A DNA stretch of 42,192 nt, taken from IMG/VR virus record IMGVR_UViG_3300044742_000128, positions 1-42,192 of that record; one strand, given 5' to 3'. This DNA is from a virus. Under the pieces are notes generated by a model that worked only from the letters and a program-made list of their open reading frames with translations, was not told the DNA's origin and did no database searches. Numbering within the stretch: position 1 is the first letter of the stretch; each line of letters begins with the position of its first letter. This document shows, piece by piece, positions 21,724 to 29,336 of the stretch. The position numbers were made by a program, and so were the translations under genes.

Positions 21724-22710
21724 ATGGGAATAGATTGGAATACGATTTCAGAAAAAGCTAGTGGTGGCACAGAGATTATGTGTCGCTATCTGGAAAAATA
21801 CCTGGATAAAGAACTACTTGATGGATATCAGATTGTTCCATCCCGAGTCAAGAATCCTTTAGATGAAACAAAGCATCGTGTTTTCTATGCTCATGATCTT
21901 CCCGGTGATCCAGAATCACAACACCTAGAAAATGGTGGATGGGAGAAGTGGCATCGTATCGTCTTTGTTTCTCATTGGCAACAGCAAGCTTATATCAACA
22001 ACTATAACCTTCCCTGGCACAAGACAGCTGTTCTCCAGAATGCGATTGAGCCAATTCCAACTAAGCATGTTCCTAATGATGTGTGTAGGTTGATTTATCA
22101 CACAACGCCGCATCGTGGTCTGAACATTCTTGTTCCAGTTTTTGAGAAACTTGCTGAAGAATACAAAGAGAAAATTCATCTTGATGTTTATTCTTCTTTC
22201 AAGGTCTATGGATGGGAAGAGCGAGACAAGCCATTTGAAGAACTTTTCAATAAGGTTCGCAATCATCCTCAAATGACTTATCATGGGTCTGTTTCCAATG
22301 AAGATGTTCGCGAAGCTCTAACGAATGCTCATGTCTTTGCTTATCCTTCTATTTGGCCAGAAACAAGTTGTATTTGTTTGATGGAAGCAATGAGTGCTGG
22401 ATTGATGTGTGTCCATCCAAACTTTGGTGCTCTTCCTGAAACAGCTGCGAACTGGACTCAAATGTATCAGTTTCATGAAGATGCTAACGGTCATGCAAGA
22501 ACTTTCTATGGCGTTCTGAAAGACGTTATTGATCACGTTCTTTCTGATAATTACAAAGACGACTCAAAACTCATGGGTCAAAAAAGTTATGTGGACCTTT
22601 TTTATTCTTGGGATTTGCGAAAGATACAATGGGAGAATTTTCTAAGGAGTTTCGCAAATGAATCTAAAGAGATAAAGAAAGCTCCAATGTTTCATTACAA
22701 AACTTCGTGA
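21724..22710 (+). CDS. Glycosyltransferase, GT4-like
   Basis: A 328-residue protein. The N-terminus lacks a long first Rossmann half but has KASGGTEIMCRYLEKYL. The C-terminal half has the GT-B retaining signature: LIYHTTPHRGLNILVPVFEK, then YPSIWPETSCICLMEAMSAG (about residues 212-231), where the E-x7-E of the nucleotide-sugar site is P-E-T...M-E-A. It probably transfers a sugar from a nucleotide donor. The target, such as modified phage DNA or the cell surface, cannot be told from the sequence. Confidence 0.85.
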   Translation: MGIDWNTISEKASGGTEIMCRYLEKYLDKELLDGYQIVPSRVKNPLDETKHRVFYAHDLPGDPESQHLENGGWEKWHRIVFVSHWQQQAYINNYNLPWHKTAVLQNAIEPIPTKHVPNDVCRLIYHTTPHRGLNILVPVFEKLAEEYKEKIHLDVYSSFKVYGWEERDKPFEELFNKVRNHPQMTYHGSVSNEDVREALTNAHVFAYPSIWPETSCICLMEAMSAGLMCVHPNFGALPETAANWTQMYQFHEDANGHARTFYGVLKDVIDHVLSDNYKDDSKLMGQKSYVDLFYSWDLRKIQWENFLRSFANESKEIKKAPMFHYKTS

Positions 22711-22724
22711 TAGGAAATGAGAGC

Positions 22725-22753
22725 TTGACAGCGCTACAAAACTATGCTAAAAA
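22725..22753 (+). promoter_or_regulatory. Promoter before 22782
   Basis: TTGACA at 22725-22730, a 17-base spacer, then TAAAAA at 22748-22753. It supports ATG 22782 as the start of the next gene. Confidence 0.5.
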
Positions 22754-22781
22754 TGGTTGCAAGCTTGAACGGAGAGTCCCT

Positions 22782-23507
22782 ATGTCGGCCGCCCCGGAAG
22801 CGATTTCTAGAATATTTGAAGAAATCGAAAACAGAATTGATGTTTTCTATAATGCTGACTATGATATCAATCGCGTGCATTTTGACAAACCACTAAATCT
22901 CATACTTGCGGAGGCTGATGTTGGCCGTCGTCAAGCTCATGTCATCCTACGGCGTTATCTGCCTCTTCTCCAGGAAGTCTATGGTGTCACCTATGAGCCT
23001 GAAAAGAACCAAGACCTGAGAGAAGGCTATGAAAAAATGACGGAGAAACAGCTAAAAAACTATAGCCAGTTTCTCTTTGATTTTTGCGGTCAAATCAAGA
23101 CTTACATGGATGGAAAGCCTGAGAAGAAAAAGAAAAAAATAAAGTCTGCCACAGAGTTGACAAAATTGGTTCAATGGCAAATCATTGATTCTAAGCTCCA
23201 TATACAATCTATTCATCCGTCTGAAATCATTGGCGCCCAAGGGCTACTTTGCTGGAACTCTAAATATAGTACGATAGCTTTGTTCGTGGCTAAACCAAAT
23301 GAAGCTTTGTCATTCAATAGGACGACACTTATAAATTTTGATGAAGGAAAGTCAGTAATAAAGATTCTGGATAGTGCGCTTATCCCGTGCATGATGACAG
23401 GTAACTTCAATTATGTTGTTGAGTATGTCAAGAAACACCCTTACACTCCGCGCCACCTTACTGGCCGCATTGGTCCCAACACATTACTCCTAAGAGTATT
23501 CAAATGA
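22782..23507 (+). CDS. Protein of unknown function
   Basis: A 241-residue protein. ATG 22782 is chosen over GTG 22707 because it has GGAGAG upstream and a promoter at 22725 whose start would lie after the GTG. The N-terminal 110 residues are helical (GRRQAHVILRRYLPLLQEVYG). A Lys run (KPEKKKKKIK) then links to a beta-rich C-terminal half ending RHLTGRIGPNTLLLRVFK. No family recognised. Confidence 0.65.
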   Translation: MSAAPEAISRIFEEIENRIDVFYNADYDINRVHFDKPLNLILAEADVGRRQAHVILRRYLPLLQEVYGVTYEPEKNQDLREGYEKMTEKQLKNYSQFLFDFCGQIKTYMDGKPEKKKKKIKSATELTKLVQWQIIDSKLHIQSIHPSEIIGAQGLLCWNSKYSTIALFVAKPNEALSFNRTTLINFDEGKSVIKILDSALIPCMMTGNFNYVVEYVKKHPYTPRHLTGRIGPNTLLLRVFK

Positions 23508-23743
23508 CTGAACTTGAGAAACAATATATATGGGCGTGTTACTTGTATTATTGGATGATAGCAGAATCACCATGGTCTGATTATTATTTTGATGAGGTTC
23601 AAGCTGACTTTCAAAAAAATTATTCTAAATGTTCTGCTGAATTTAAGAAGCAAGTAAAGAAACCATTGAAATCTACCGCACACACAATTCAATTTACAGA
23701 TCAGCAGAAAATTGATGCTGAAGTATGGGCAAATAATCAATGA
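23504..23743 (+). CDS. Small aromatic-rich protein, unknown
   Basis: A 79-residue protein joined by ATGA overlaps to genes on both sides. It is rich in Tyr and Trp (YIWACYLYYWMIAESPWSDY) with a polar second half. It could associate with membranes through the first part. Confidence 0.55.
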   Translation: MTELEKQYIWACYLYYWMIAESPWSDYYFDEVQADFQKNYSKCSAEFKKQVKKPLKSTAHTIQFTDQQKIDAEVWANNQ

Positions 23744-24153
23744 AACTAAGTATCTCTGAATTACTTCAGAAAACTGATAACCTACCATCCAAAAAAGAGA
23801 AGATTGAATTTCTAAGAGCACAAGCAAACAAGCCGTTCCTAGAAATTCTCCGACACTTTCTAGACCCATCTATCAAATTCCTGCTACCCGAGAAAGTCAA
23901 TTATCGGTTCAATGAATTTACAGATTGCGATAGCGTTCTTTATGCCAAGGCCAGGGAACTCTATCTATTCGTTGAAGGTGGACACCCTACCCTCACACAA
24001 GACAAGCGTGACAAGCTCTGGAGGCTCTTTCTAGAGGCTCTATCGCCGTCCGATGCCTTGCTGATGCTAGAAATAAGAAACAAGAAACTACCATATAAAA
24101 CAGTCACGGAAGAGCTAATAAAAGAAGCATTTCCTGGACTGATAACAACATAA
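23740..24153 (+). CDS. T4-family conserved protein, DUF6433-like
   Basis: A 137-residue protein. The pattern KLSISELLQK, KEKIEFLRAQ, then IKFLLPEK, LYLFVEGGHPTLTQDKR and the ending KKLPYKTVTEELIKEAFPGL matches a protein conserved in most T4-like phages (DUF6433 by memory). It is usually encoded near the replication or nucleotide genes. Function unknown. Confidence 0.75.
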   Translation: MKLSISELLQKTDNLPSKKEKIEFLRAQANKPFLEILRHFLDPSIKFLLPEKVNYRFNEFTDCDSVLYAKARELYLFVEGGHPTLTQDKRDKLWRLFLEALSPSDALLMLEIRNKKLPYKTVTEELIKEAFPGLITT

Positions 24154-24183
24154 ACAGAAAAGGAAAAAGACTAACAAAACAAA

Positions 24184-24657
24184 ATGACGTTAGAAGAGTT
24201 GAAAGAAAGAATCCACTACAATCCTGATACTGGAGAATTTCGGTGGAAGAAAAATATTGGAAGTAGAGCAAAACAAGGAGCAATAGCTGGTTCTTTAGGT
24301 AAACGTGGATATCGGCAAATTTGCTTTGATGGAAAAATTTATCCTGCATCTCATGTCGCAAAGTTTTATATGTCTGGTAATTGGCCGAAAGAAGAAATGG
24401 ATCATAAAAATAGGGTCCGACATGATGATAGATGGAATAACTTACGTGAAGCTACAAAAACTCAAAATAAATATAATAGAACTCAGAAACTACGTGATTT
24501 CCCTCGCGGAGTATGTAAAGATAGAAACTCATATAGTGCTCGTTGTAGTGTAAATGGTAAAACTCACTATCTCGGAAGCTATACAACACCGAATGAAGCA
24601 CATATTGCATATAAGGAATTTGCCAAAAAGAATGTAGGAGAATTTTATTTTGTCTAA
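24184..24657 (+). CDS. HNH endonuclease with AP2 domain
   Basis: A 157-residue protein. Residues 5-30 (FRWKKN after HYNPDTGE) and EEMDHKNRVRHDDRWNNLRE (about residues 69-88) form the HNH site: D-H, N and N-L-R. The last 55 residues (RGVCKDRNSYSARCSVNGK, LGSYTTPNEAHIAYKEFAK) are an AP2-type DNA-binding domain. This is a typical free-standing phage homing endonuclease. It is AT-rich and sits alone after a 30-base gap. Confidence 0.88.
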   Translation: MTLEELKERIHYNPDTGEFRWKKNIGSRAKQGAIAGSLGKRGYRQICFDGKIYPASHVAKFYMSGNWPKEEMDHKNRVRHDDRWNNLREATKTQNKYNRTQKLRDFPRGVCKDRNSYSARCSVNGKTHYLGSYTTPNEAHIAYKEFAKKNVGEFYFV

Positions 24658-24844
24658 AAGCAGAACCCGTCATAGCTATGATGAATATGGTTATGATGAA
24701 TATTATAACAAGAAAAGAAAATTTCAAAATCGTCGTAAGTATCAAAAAATGAAAAACATGAATCGCAGGAAAAATCTGGAATACAGAGAAAACGCTGATA
24801 TTGACGAACGAGAAAAAGAAGATTACTATAAAGGAAATTACTAA
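24650..24844 (+). CDS. Small charged, Tyr/Arg-rich protein
   Basis: A 64-residue protein starting with TTG 24650 after GTAGGAGAA, overlapping the endonuclease gene by 8 bases. The content is almost all Arg, Lys, Asp, Glu, Tyr and Asn (HSYDEYGYDEYYNKKRKF), so it is likely disordered and may bind nucleic acid. No family. Confidence 0.55.
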   Translation: MSKSRTRHSYDEYGYDEYYNKKRKFQNRRKYQKMKNMNRRKNLEYRENADIDEREKEDYYKGNY

Positions 24845-24845
24845 G

Positions 24846-25241
24846 ATGTGTGTGTATTGCAATGTTGGAGATTGGCCTTGGAGGTATGATCCTCCAATGT
24901 GGCCAAAACCACATCCAAATCTTCCTGATCCGATTATTTGGCCTCAACCTCATTATCCTGGAAGCGGCGGAACTGGTGGATATCAGCCTTGGGACATAAC
25001 CAAGCTAAAAGAGTATCTAGAGCTTCTAAAAGAAGTCAAGGCCCTGGAGGATTCAATTGGGGGATGTCCTTGTCCTGAAGAAAGAAACAAGGCCAATCAT
25101 ATCAAGATTCTTGAAGATCGCATTGATGAACTAGAAGCGAAACTTGGCAAGGTAAAGGAAATCATTATTGAAAAAGAAGGTCCAAAAACGGTTACAATAG
25201 CTGATGGCACGACTTCTAATCCTCCATTGAAGCTTACCTAA
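24846..25241 (+). CDS. Pro/Trp-rich protein with coiled coil
   Basis: A 131-residue protein, ATG 24846, 1 base after the previous stop, with AAGGAAA upstream. The N-terminus is striking: MCVYCN then WPWRYDPPMWPKPHPNLP and IIWPQPHYPGSGG. Residues 60-115 form a coiled coil (EYLELLKEVKALEDS; KILEDRIDELEAKLGKVKE) with CPCPE between. Trp/Pro-rich starts like this occur in small phage structural or assembly proteins. Function unknown. Confidence 0.65.
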   Translation: MCVYCNVGDWPWRYDPPMWPKPHPNLPDPIIWPQPHYPGSGGTGGYQPWDITKLKEYLELLKEVKALEDSIGGCPCPEERNKANHIKILEDRIDELEAKLGKVKEIIIEKEGPKTVTIADGTTSNPPLKLT

Positions 25242-25242
25242 C

Positions 25243-25476
25243 ATGCCAACCTACCTCTTCGTAAATCATCAAACTGGTAAAGAATGGACAGATTTTATGT
25301 CCATTTCTGCCAGAGATGAGTTTTTAGCCGCAAATCCGCATGTGGAACAGTTGGTATATGGTGCGCCACGGATTGTTTCCATGGTCGGAACTAAGCCAAA
25401 AATAGACGACGCTTTCAGAGACAAACTGAAAGAAATCAAGAAGCGTAACCCAAGGAATACCATAAATACATACTAA
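25243..25476 (+). CDS. Conserved T4-like small protein (MPTY type)
   Basis: A 77-residue protein. MPTYLFVNHQTGKEWTDFMS, then SARDEFLAANPHVEQLV and APRIVSM, match a family found in T4-like phages of marine bacteria. It resembles the FmdB-type zinc-ribbon fold but has lost the cysteines. Function unknown. It begins 1 base after the previous stop. Confidence 0.7.
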   Translation: MPTYLFVNHQTGKEWTDFMSISARDEFLAANPHVEQLVYGAPRIVSMVGTKPKIDDAFRDKLKEIKKRNPRNTINTY

Positions 25477-25489
25477 AGGAGTAACTTCT

Positions 25490-26236
25490 ATTAGGCAGAA
25501 AAAATTGACTAAAAAAGAAAGACGAGCATTACTCAAAGACAAGGTTACTCCTAATACTTCACTTAAACTTATTACTATAAAACCACTTACTAAAAACCAA
25601 GAATTAGCATACGACGCATTTTATAATAACAAACATTTATTTTTACATGGAGTTGCAGGGACAGGGAAATCATTAGTTTCCCTGTTTCTCGCTTTAGATC
25701 AGGTTATGTCTGGTCTTTGTATTCAGAACAAGGTTATCATTGTTAGAAGTGCTGTTCCAAGTCGTGATATTGGGTTCTTGCCAGGAAGTGTAAAGGATAA
25801 GATTCGTGAGTATGAACTACCATATCGTAGCATCTGCACAGACTTGTTTCAACGCGGCGATGCTTATGACGTTCTGAAAAGCAAAAACATTGTAGAATTT
25901 ATGTCAACCTCCTTTGTTAGGGGATTGACAATTCGTGATTCTATCGTTATCCTTGATGAGATTCAAAATATGTCCTATGGCGAGATTTACAGTGTTCTCA
26001 CTCGCATGGGCCGCAACTGTCGTGTCATAATTTCCGGCGACTACAGACAATCGGACCTAGAGCGTTCGGGTGTCCAGAAGCTTATTCGTGTTGTTAGAAA
26101 AATGAAGTCATTTGCGCCAATTGAGTTTGGAATACAAGATATCGTTAGAAGTGACTTTGTAAGAGAATTAATAATTGCATCAAATGAAGATGATATTAAA
26201 TGTTTACGCACAACTTATTCCCCAGAACAGAACTAA
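25490..26236 (+). CDS. phoH: PhoH-like ATPase
   Basis: A 243-248-residue P-loop ATPase of the phage PhoH family. Motifs: Walker A LHGVAGTGKS, the segment RSAVPSRDIGFLPG, Walker B IVILDEIQNM, and RVIISGDYRQSDL. Function in phages is unresolved, possibly RNA metabolism. The best ribosome site, AAAGGAG (25475-25481), is 8 bases before an ATT codon (25490) that begins IRQKKLTKKERR. The TTG at 25505 is too far from it. So either ATT or TTG is the start. Confidence 0.9.
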   Translation: MRQKKLTKKERRALLKDKVTPNTSLKLITIKPLTKNQELAYDAFYNNKHLFLHGVAGTGKSLVSLFLALDQVMSGLCIQNKVIIVRSAVPSRDIGFLPGSVKDKIREYELPYRSICTDLFQRGDAYDVLKSKNIVEFMSTSFVRGLTIRDSIVILDEIQNMSYGEIYSVLTRMGRNCRVIISGDYRQSDLERSGVQKLIRVVRKMKSFAPIEFGIQDIVRSDFVRELIIASNEDDIKCLRTTYSPEQN

Positions 26237-26853
26237 CAAGTTTTGAAGATAAAGGCGGGAGATTCTACAACCTTCCTAATGGCACAATTGTAGAGTCTGT
26301 TACAACTCGTTTAGGTAAGACGAAACTTCTTCCAAAAGAATGGATTGCCAAATGGAAGAAACGAGTTGGAGAACAGAAAGCTAACCAGATTACAACTCAG
26401 GCTTTTGCACGCGGAACAGCTATTCATGGTCTGGCTGAAAAGTATCTTCTCAATGATCCTGCTTATGCCAAAGGAGTTATGCCTGTCAATCTATCGGACT
26501 TTTTACGTGTCCGAGAAGTTCTAGATAAAAATGTCACCGAAGTTCATGGCCTAGAATTTCCTCTTTACTCCTATGAATATAAAACAGCTGGCCGAGCCGA
26601 TCTTTATTGCTCCTGGAATCATAAACCAACAATCGTAGATTACAAGACAGCTAGAAAGCCCAAAGAAGAAAAAGACCTTCTTGGTTACTTTCTTCAAGCC
26701 ACAGCATATGCTTTGATGGCTGGTCTGATCTATGTTCCTACTAAACAAATCGCTATTATTATGATTGCTAGTAATGAACATCCCCAAGTTTTTGTGAAAG
26801 ATATTGATGAATTTATTCCTCTAGTCACAAAGATATTCAAGGATGGCCAATAA
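26200..26853 (+). CDS. Exonuclease, PD-(D/E)XK superfamily
   Basis: A 217-residue nuclease typical of T4-like phages. The core runs GRFYNLPNG, VESVTTRLGKTK, ARGTAIHGLAEKYLL (about residues 72-86), GRADLYCSW (motif II Asp) and TIVDYKTARKPKE (D-x-K, residues 146-158), then QATAYALM. It resembles RecB-like or Cas4-like exonucleases. Known homologs are putative; it may work with replication or recombination. It starts inside the PhoH gene, 37 bases before its end. Confidence 0.85.
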   Translation: MFTHNLFPRTELTSFEDKGGRFYNLPNGTIVESVTTRLGKTKLLPKEWIAKWKKRVGEQKANQITTQAFARGTAIHGLAEKYLLNDPAYAKGVMPVNLSDFLRVREVLDKNVTEVHGLEFPLYSYEYKTAGRADLYCSWNHKPTIVDYKTARKPKEEKDLLGYFLQATAYALMAGLIYVPTKQIAIIMIASNEHPQVFVKDIDEFIPLVTKIFKDGQ

Positions 26854-27370
26854 CAACACGCAAGAAATTCGGGTCTATACAAAGAATAAAAACCCAAAGA
26901 TTTGTAGAGATGAATTGAAGTTCGCTGCTAAGTTTATGTATAGTATGCTAGTCTCTACAAGAATACATAACAAGACAACACTTTTGATTGAGTCTAAACC
27001 AATAGAAAGTAAACAAAAGCTTGATGGTTTCATTTATGTTCTAGATGATGACATTCCTACCTATCGGCCAAAAACTTTTCAGATTGTTTTGAATACTAAT
27101 CCAGGAAAACGCCAACAACTTATGGCTCTAGCACATGAGCTAGTTCATTGCAAACAATACACCAAGGGCGAACTAGGAAATACTTTCACCAGAAAAGATA
27201 TGACTCTTACCAAGTGGAAAAAACAATTCACAAATGAAACGAAAGTTCATTACTTTGATCTACCTTGGGAAATAGATGCAAATGGACGAGAATACGGTCT
27301 TTATAGACGCTATAAAAACTTCGTCAAAGAACACAACATAAAATTCAAACCAGACAAGAAAAGGTCTTGA
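26843..27370 (+). CDS. Putative zinc metallopeptidase
   Basis: A 175-residue protein. The zinc motif H-E-x-x-H is ALAHELVHCKQY (about residues 95-106). A downstream WEIDANGREYGLY supplies the likely third ligand Glu, as in SprT/ImmA-like peptidases. This ending, W-E-x-(D/E)-A-x-G-R-E, recurs in a phage-encoded family in T4-like genomes. The substrate is unknown. It overlaps the exonuclease gene by 11 bases. Confidence 0.75.
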   Translation: MANNNTQEIRVYTKNKNPKICRDELKFAAKFMYSMLVSTRIHNKTTLLIESKPIESKQKLDGFIYVLDDDIPTYRPKTFQIVLNTNPGKRQQLMALAHELVHCKQYTKGELGNTFTRKDMTLTKWKKQFTNETKVHYFDLPWEIDANGREYGLYRRYKNFVKEHNIKFKPDKKRS

Positions 27371-27395
27371 CTTTTCGCTAGTCGTCCCCTACGCT
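27367..27395 (+). promoter_or_regulatory. Promoter of the structured RNA element
   Basis: TTGACT at 27367-27372, beginning on the stop of the peptidase gene, a 17-base spacer, then TACGCT at 27390-27395. The predicted transcript start is about 27402, a few bases before the 9-bp helix at 27407. Confidence 0.5.
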
Positions 27396-27401
27396 TCCGA
27401 C

Positions 27402-27475
27402 TGTGGGGCGGTGCCGTCAGTTACCCTCAATCACGCACCTGTATTGCGGTAAACTTGAGTTGGCACCGCCTCATT
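27402..27475 (+). ncRNA. Structured RNA element with a pseudoknot option
   Basis: Outer helix of 9 perfect pairs: GGCGGTGCC (27407-27415) with GGCACCGCC (27462-27470). Inside, CTCAA (27426-27430) pairs with TTGAG (27455-27459), and CGCA (27434-27437) with TGCG (27445-27448). TTACC (27421-27425) can pair with GGTAA (27448-27452), which crosses the CTCAA helix and makes a pseudoknot. It lies in the leader of the gene at 27507. I know no riboswitch family that fits. Confidence 0.45.
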
Positions 27476-27506
27476 ACTCTAGGCAATAAAACCGGGGAGA
27501 ACAGTT

Positions 27507-27725
27507 ATGAAGTGGGTACTGCGCTGCGATCATTGTAAGCGGCCGATCTTCTTTCCAACAGCAGGTAAGAGGTGTTTGGTAGAGCCAATCAACTCTTTTG
27601 TAACAGTCATCTATCATCCTCATTGTTATGTTGAGAAAAATATGTTGAGAAAAGTCGCAATCTGCATTGATGGGGAATACAAACTCGTCAAAGAGGAATT
27701 CAAGCCAATAGGAGCCGAAGTATGA
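27507..27725 (+). CDS. Small zinc-binding protein
   Basis: A 72-residue protein with C7-D-H-C10 (LRCDHCKRPIFF) and a H-x-H-C (YHPHCYVEKN) pair, a treble-clef or zinc-ribbon pattern. The ribosome site GGGGAGA lies 7 bases before the ATG, downstream of the structured element. Function unknown. Confidence 0.65.
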   Translation: MKWVLRCDHCKRPIFFPTAGKRCLVEPINSFVTVIYHPHCYVEKNMLRKVAICIDGEYKLVKEEFKPIGAEV

Positions 27726-27994
27726 GCACGTTCCTTTTCATCTATGGAATTACTATCGGGATTGTTTTAGGATTTTTCGTTGGCAATTTTCTTTGGAATG
27801 TTTTTGGACCATTTTACAACAAGAATTTTTCATATTGGAAACGAGCGCAACTAGAGGTGTTGTTTTTCATTTGCGTTTGTAATGGAGTAGCAACCTATAA
27901 GTTTGTCAGGCCACCGATGATCTGGTGGACAGTGATAACTCTTGGAACTATAGGAACAGTGCTGGGCTCTGTCTATCTCTTTACGCACATATGA
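27722..27994 (+). CDS. Membrane protein with three helices
   Basis: A 90-residue protein with hydrophobic segments at about residues 3-27 (FLFIYGITIGIVLGFFVGNF), 40-57 and 67-90 (WTVITLGTIGTVLGSVYLF). It starts by an ATGA overlap. Function unknown. Confidence 0.65.
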   Translation: MSTFLFIYGITIGIVLGFFVGNFLWNVFGPFYNKNFSYWKRAQLEVLFFICVCNGVATYKFVRPPMIWWTVITLGTIGTVLGSVYLFTHI

Positions 27995-28011
27995 AAAGAG
28001 GAGAAAAAACG

Positions 28012-28332
28012 ATGGTTATGATACTGAAAGAAAATGTTGATCTACTCAGGAAGAAGGAGAAAGAATATCCTTATCCATTATGGCTAGATAAAATGTATAA
28101 CACGTCTTCCTTGAGCATAAATGATACGGCCTGTGTAATAAACGTTACAGAAAGTATTCGCATGTGGCTTTATAAGGATGAGAAAAGACGCGATTCTGAT
28201 TATAACATAGTTATTATGAATGTCACTTATAAAGATGGGATGTGGTGCGGTAAAGGTTGGCCTGAGTGTATCCAGCCGAAAGTAGACTGTATGCAAGCTG
28301 TCTATGATATCATCGGGAGGCGTCCATGGTAG
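28012..28332 (+). CDS. Unknown protein, member of a tandem pair
   Basis: A 106-residue protein. ATG 28012 follows GAGGAG by 7 bases; ATG 27991 (7 residues longer) is an alternative using an ATGA overlap. Its end, KVDCMQAVYDIIGRRPW, is nearly identical to the end of the next gene product, and both show the same spacing of aromatic residues before it. So the two are tandem paralogs. Function unknown. Confidence 0.65.
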   Translation: MVMILKENVDLLRKKEKEYPYPLWLDKMYNTSSLSINDTACVINVTESIRMWLYKDEKRRDSDYNIVIMNVTYKDGMWCGKGWPECIQPKVDCMQAVYDIIGRRPW

Positions 28333-28652
28333 CAATAACTGGAATCTCAGAAAGCGATATAGTCTATAAGGATGACTACGATTGGATAGTAGATCGTATC
28401 AAAACAACTTATCCATTTGCTGTCTGGAGTGGAGCAAATAACAAATATGAAAAAAACGATGATAGCACACATGCCTATGTTTCTGTAAGCCCGACTCTTT
28501 TCATTGTTGCTTGTCTAACAGAAGAACATATGAATCAAGTTATATCACATCGGAGTAAACAAGGATTTCAGTGTGGTATATTCAAACTAAAATATTCATC
28601 CAAAGTAGATTATATGCAGGCTGTTTATGACATTGTTGGAAGAAAACCCTAA
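28326..28652 (+). CDS. Unknown protein, paralog of 28012
   Basis: A 108-residue protein overlapping the previous gene by 7 bases. Its end, KVDYMQAVYDIVGRKP, repeats the end of the 28012 product. Other parts (DYDWIVDRIKTTYPFAVW against KEKEYPYPLWLDK) are related only loosely, so the copies have diverged. No enzyme motif is visible. Confidence 0.65.
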   Translation: MVAITGISESDIVYKDDYDWIVDRIKTTYPFAVWSGANNKYEKNDDSTHAYVSVSPTLFIVACLTEEHMNQVISHRSKQGFQCGIFKLKYSSKVDYMQAVYDIVGRKP

Positions 28653-28809
28653 ACTAAGAAAAAAACTTGACGGTTATCTAGTAGAGCGTGGCAAGTGTGA
28701 GCTTTGCCACCAGTGCTGGATTTATGCCGCCAATCAAAAAATCGCAAAAGAGTTCTGGGGCCGATGCATTTATGGTGGTCCCTTTATTGGAAAGGAATAT
28801 GTTGAATAA
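28627..28809 (+). CDS. Small cysteine-containing protein
   Basis: A 60-residue protein starting inside the previous gene. KCELCHQCWIYAANQ has C-x2-C-x2-C and may bind a metal. The overlap with the next gene is one base (TAATG). No family recognised. Confidence 0.5.
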   Translation: MTLLEENPKLRKKLDGYLVERGKCELCHQCWIYAANQKIAKEFWGRCIYGGPFIGKEYVE

Positions 28810-29051
28810 TGAATCCTATTATGATATTCTGTTGGTCCCTCGCTTCTGTTTTTGTTATTATAATGCTTGCAGTAGGCACCAAAAGTCCAGAAAGAGCCTG
28901 GGTGCAAGAACAATACGATAAGTGCTTTGCAATGCATTCTAATGGTAATTACAATTCCACAGAGAAAGTATTTGAATGTTATAGAACTCCTTTCGCACGT
29001 CATCCAAAACTTATGTTCAGCGCCAAATATTCGGAAAGAGAAAAACAGTGA
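28809..29051 (+). CDS. Membrane-anchored small protein
   Basis: An 80-residue protein with an N-terminal helix (MIFCWSLASVFVIIMLAVG) and a charged periplasmic or cytoplasmic part with two cysteines (DKCFAMHS and FECYRTP). It starts on the last base of the previous stop. Function unknown. Confidence 0.6.
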   Translation: MNPIMIFCWSLASVFVIIMLAVGTKSPERAWVQEQYDKCFAMHSNGNYNSTEKVFECYRTPFARHPKLMFSAKYSEREKQ

Positions 29052-29215
29052 GTTACTATTCACGAGCATTTTATCATCCGAAATTCATGGGACGTAAAGG
29101 TCTTATTCATAGAATGCGCAAAAGACACGAGATATGGAAACGTCGCCAACGCAAACTGAGAAAAGAACAAAACAAGAACAAAGAGGGAACAAACCATGAA
29201 CAAAAACAATCGTGA
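29048..29215 (+). CDS. 55-residue very basic protein
   Basis: GTG 29048 overlaps the previous stop (GTGA). The product has many Arg, Lys and His residues (KGLIHRMRKRHEIWKRRQRK), with YYSRAFYHPKFMG at the start. It could bind nucleic acid. A 10-residue ORF (29196-29228), MNKNNREQVT, with ribosome site GAGGGAA, follows in another frame. Confidence 0.45.
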   Translation: MSYYSRAFYHPKFMGRKGLIHRMRKRHEIWKRRQRKLRKEQNKNKEGTNHEQKQS

Positions 29216-29265
29216 ACAAGTAACATAAACGTGATCAGCTTCTAAAAATAATTTTTACGATTGGG

Positions 29266-29294
29266 TTGACTTCCGTCTGGGGAAATGCTATGTT
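29266..29294 (+). promoter_or_regulatory. Promoter of the DUF932 gene
   Basis: TTGACT at 29266-29271, a 17-base spacer, then TATGTT at 29289-29294. It gives a leader of about 35 bases. With the terminator at 30323 it makes the gene a single transcription unit. Confidence 0.6.
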
Positions 29295-29336
29295 TGAAAC
29301 ATCAGACGAGACGTTCCCCAAGCAATGGAGTTGGAA

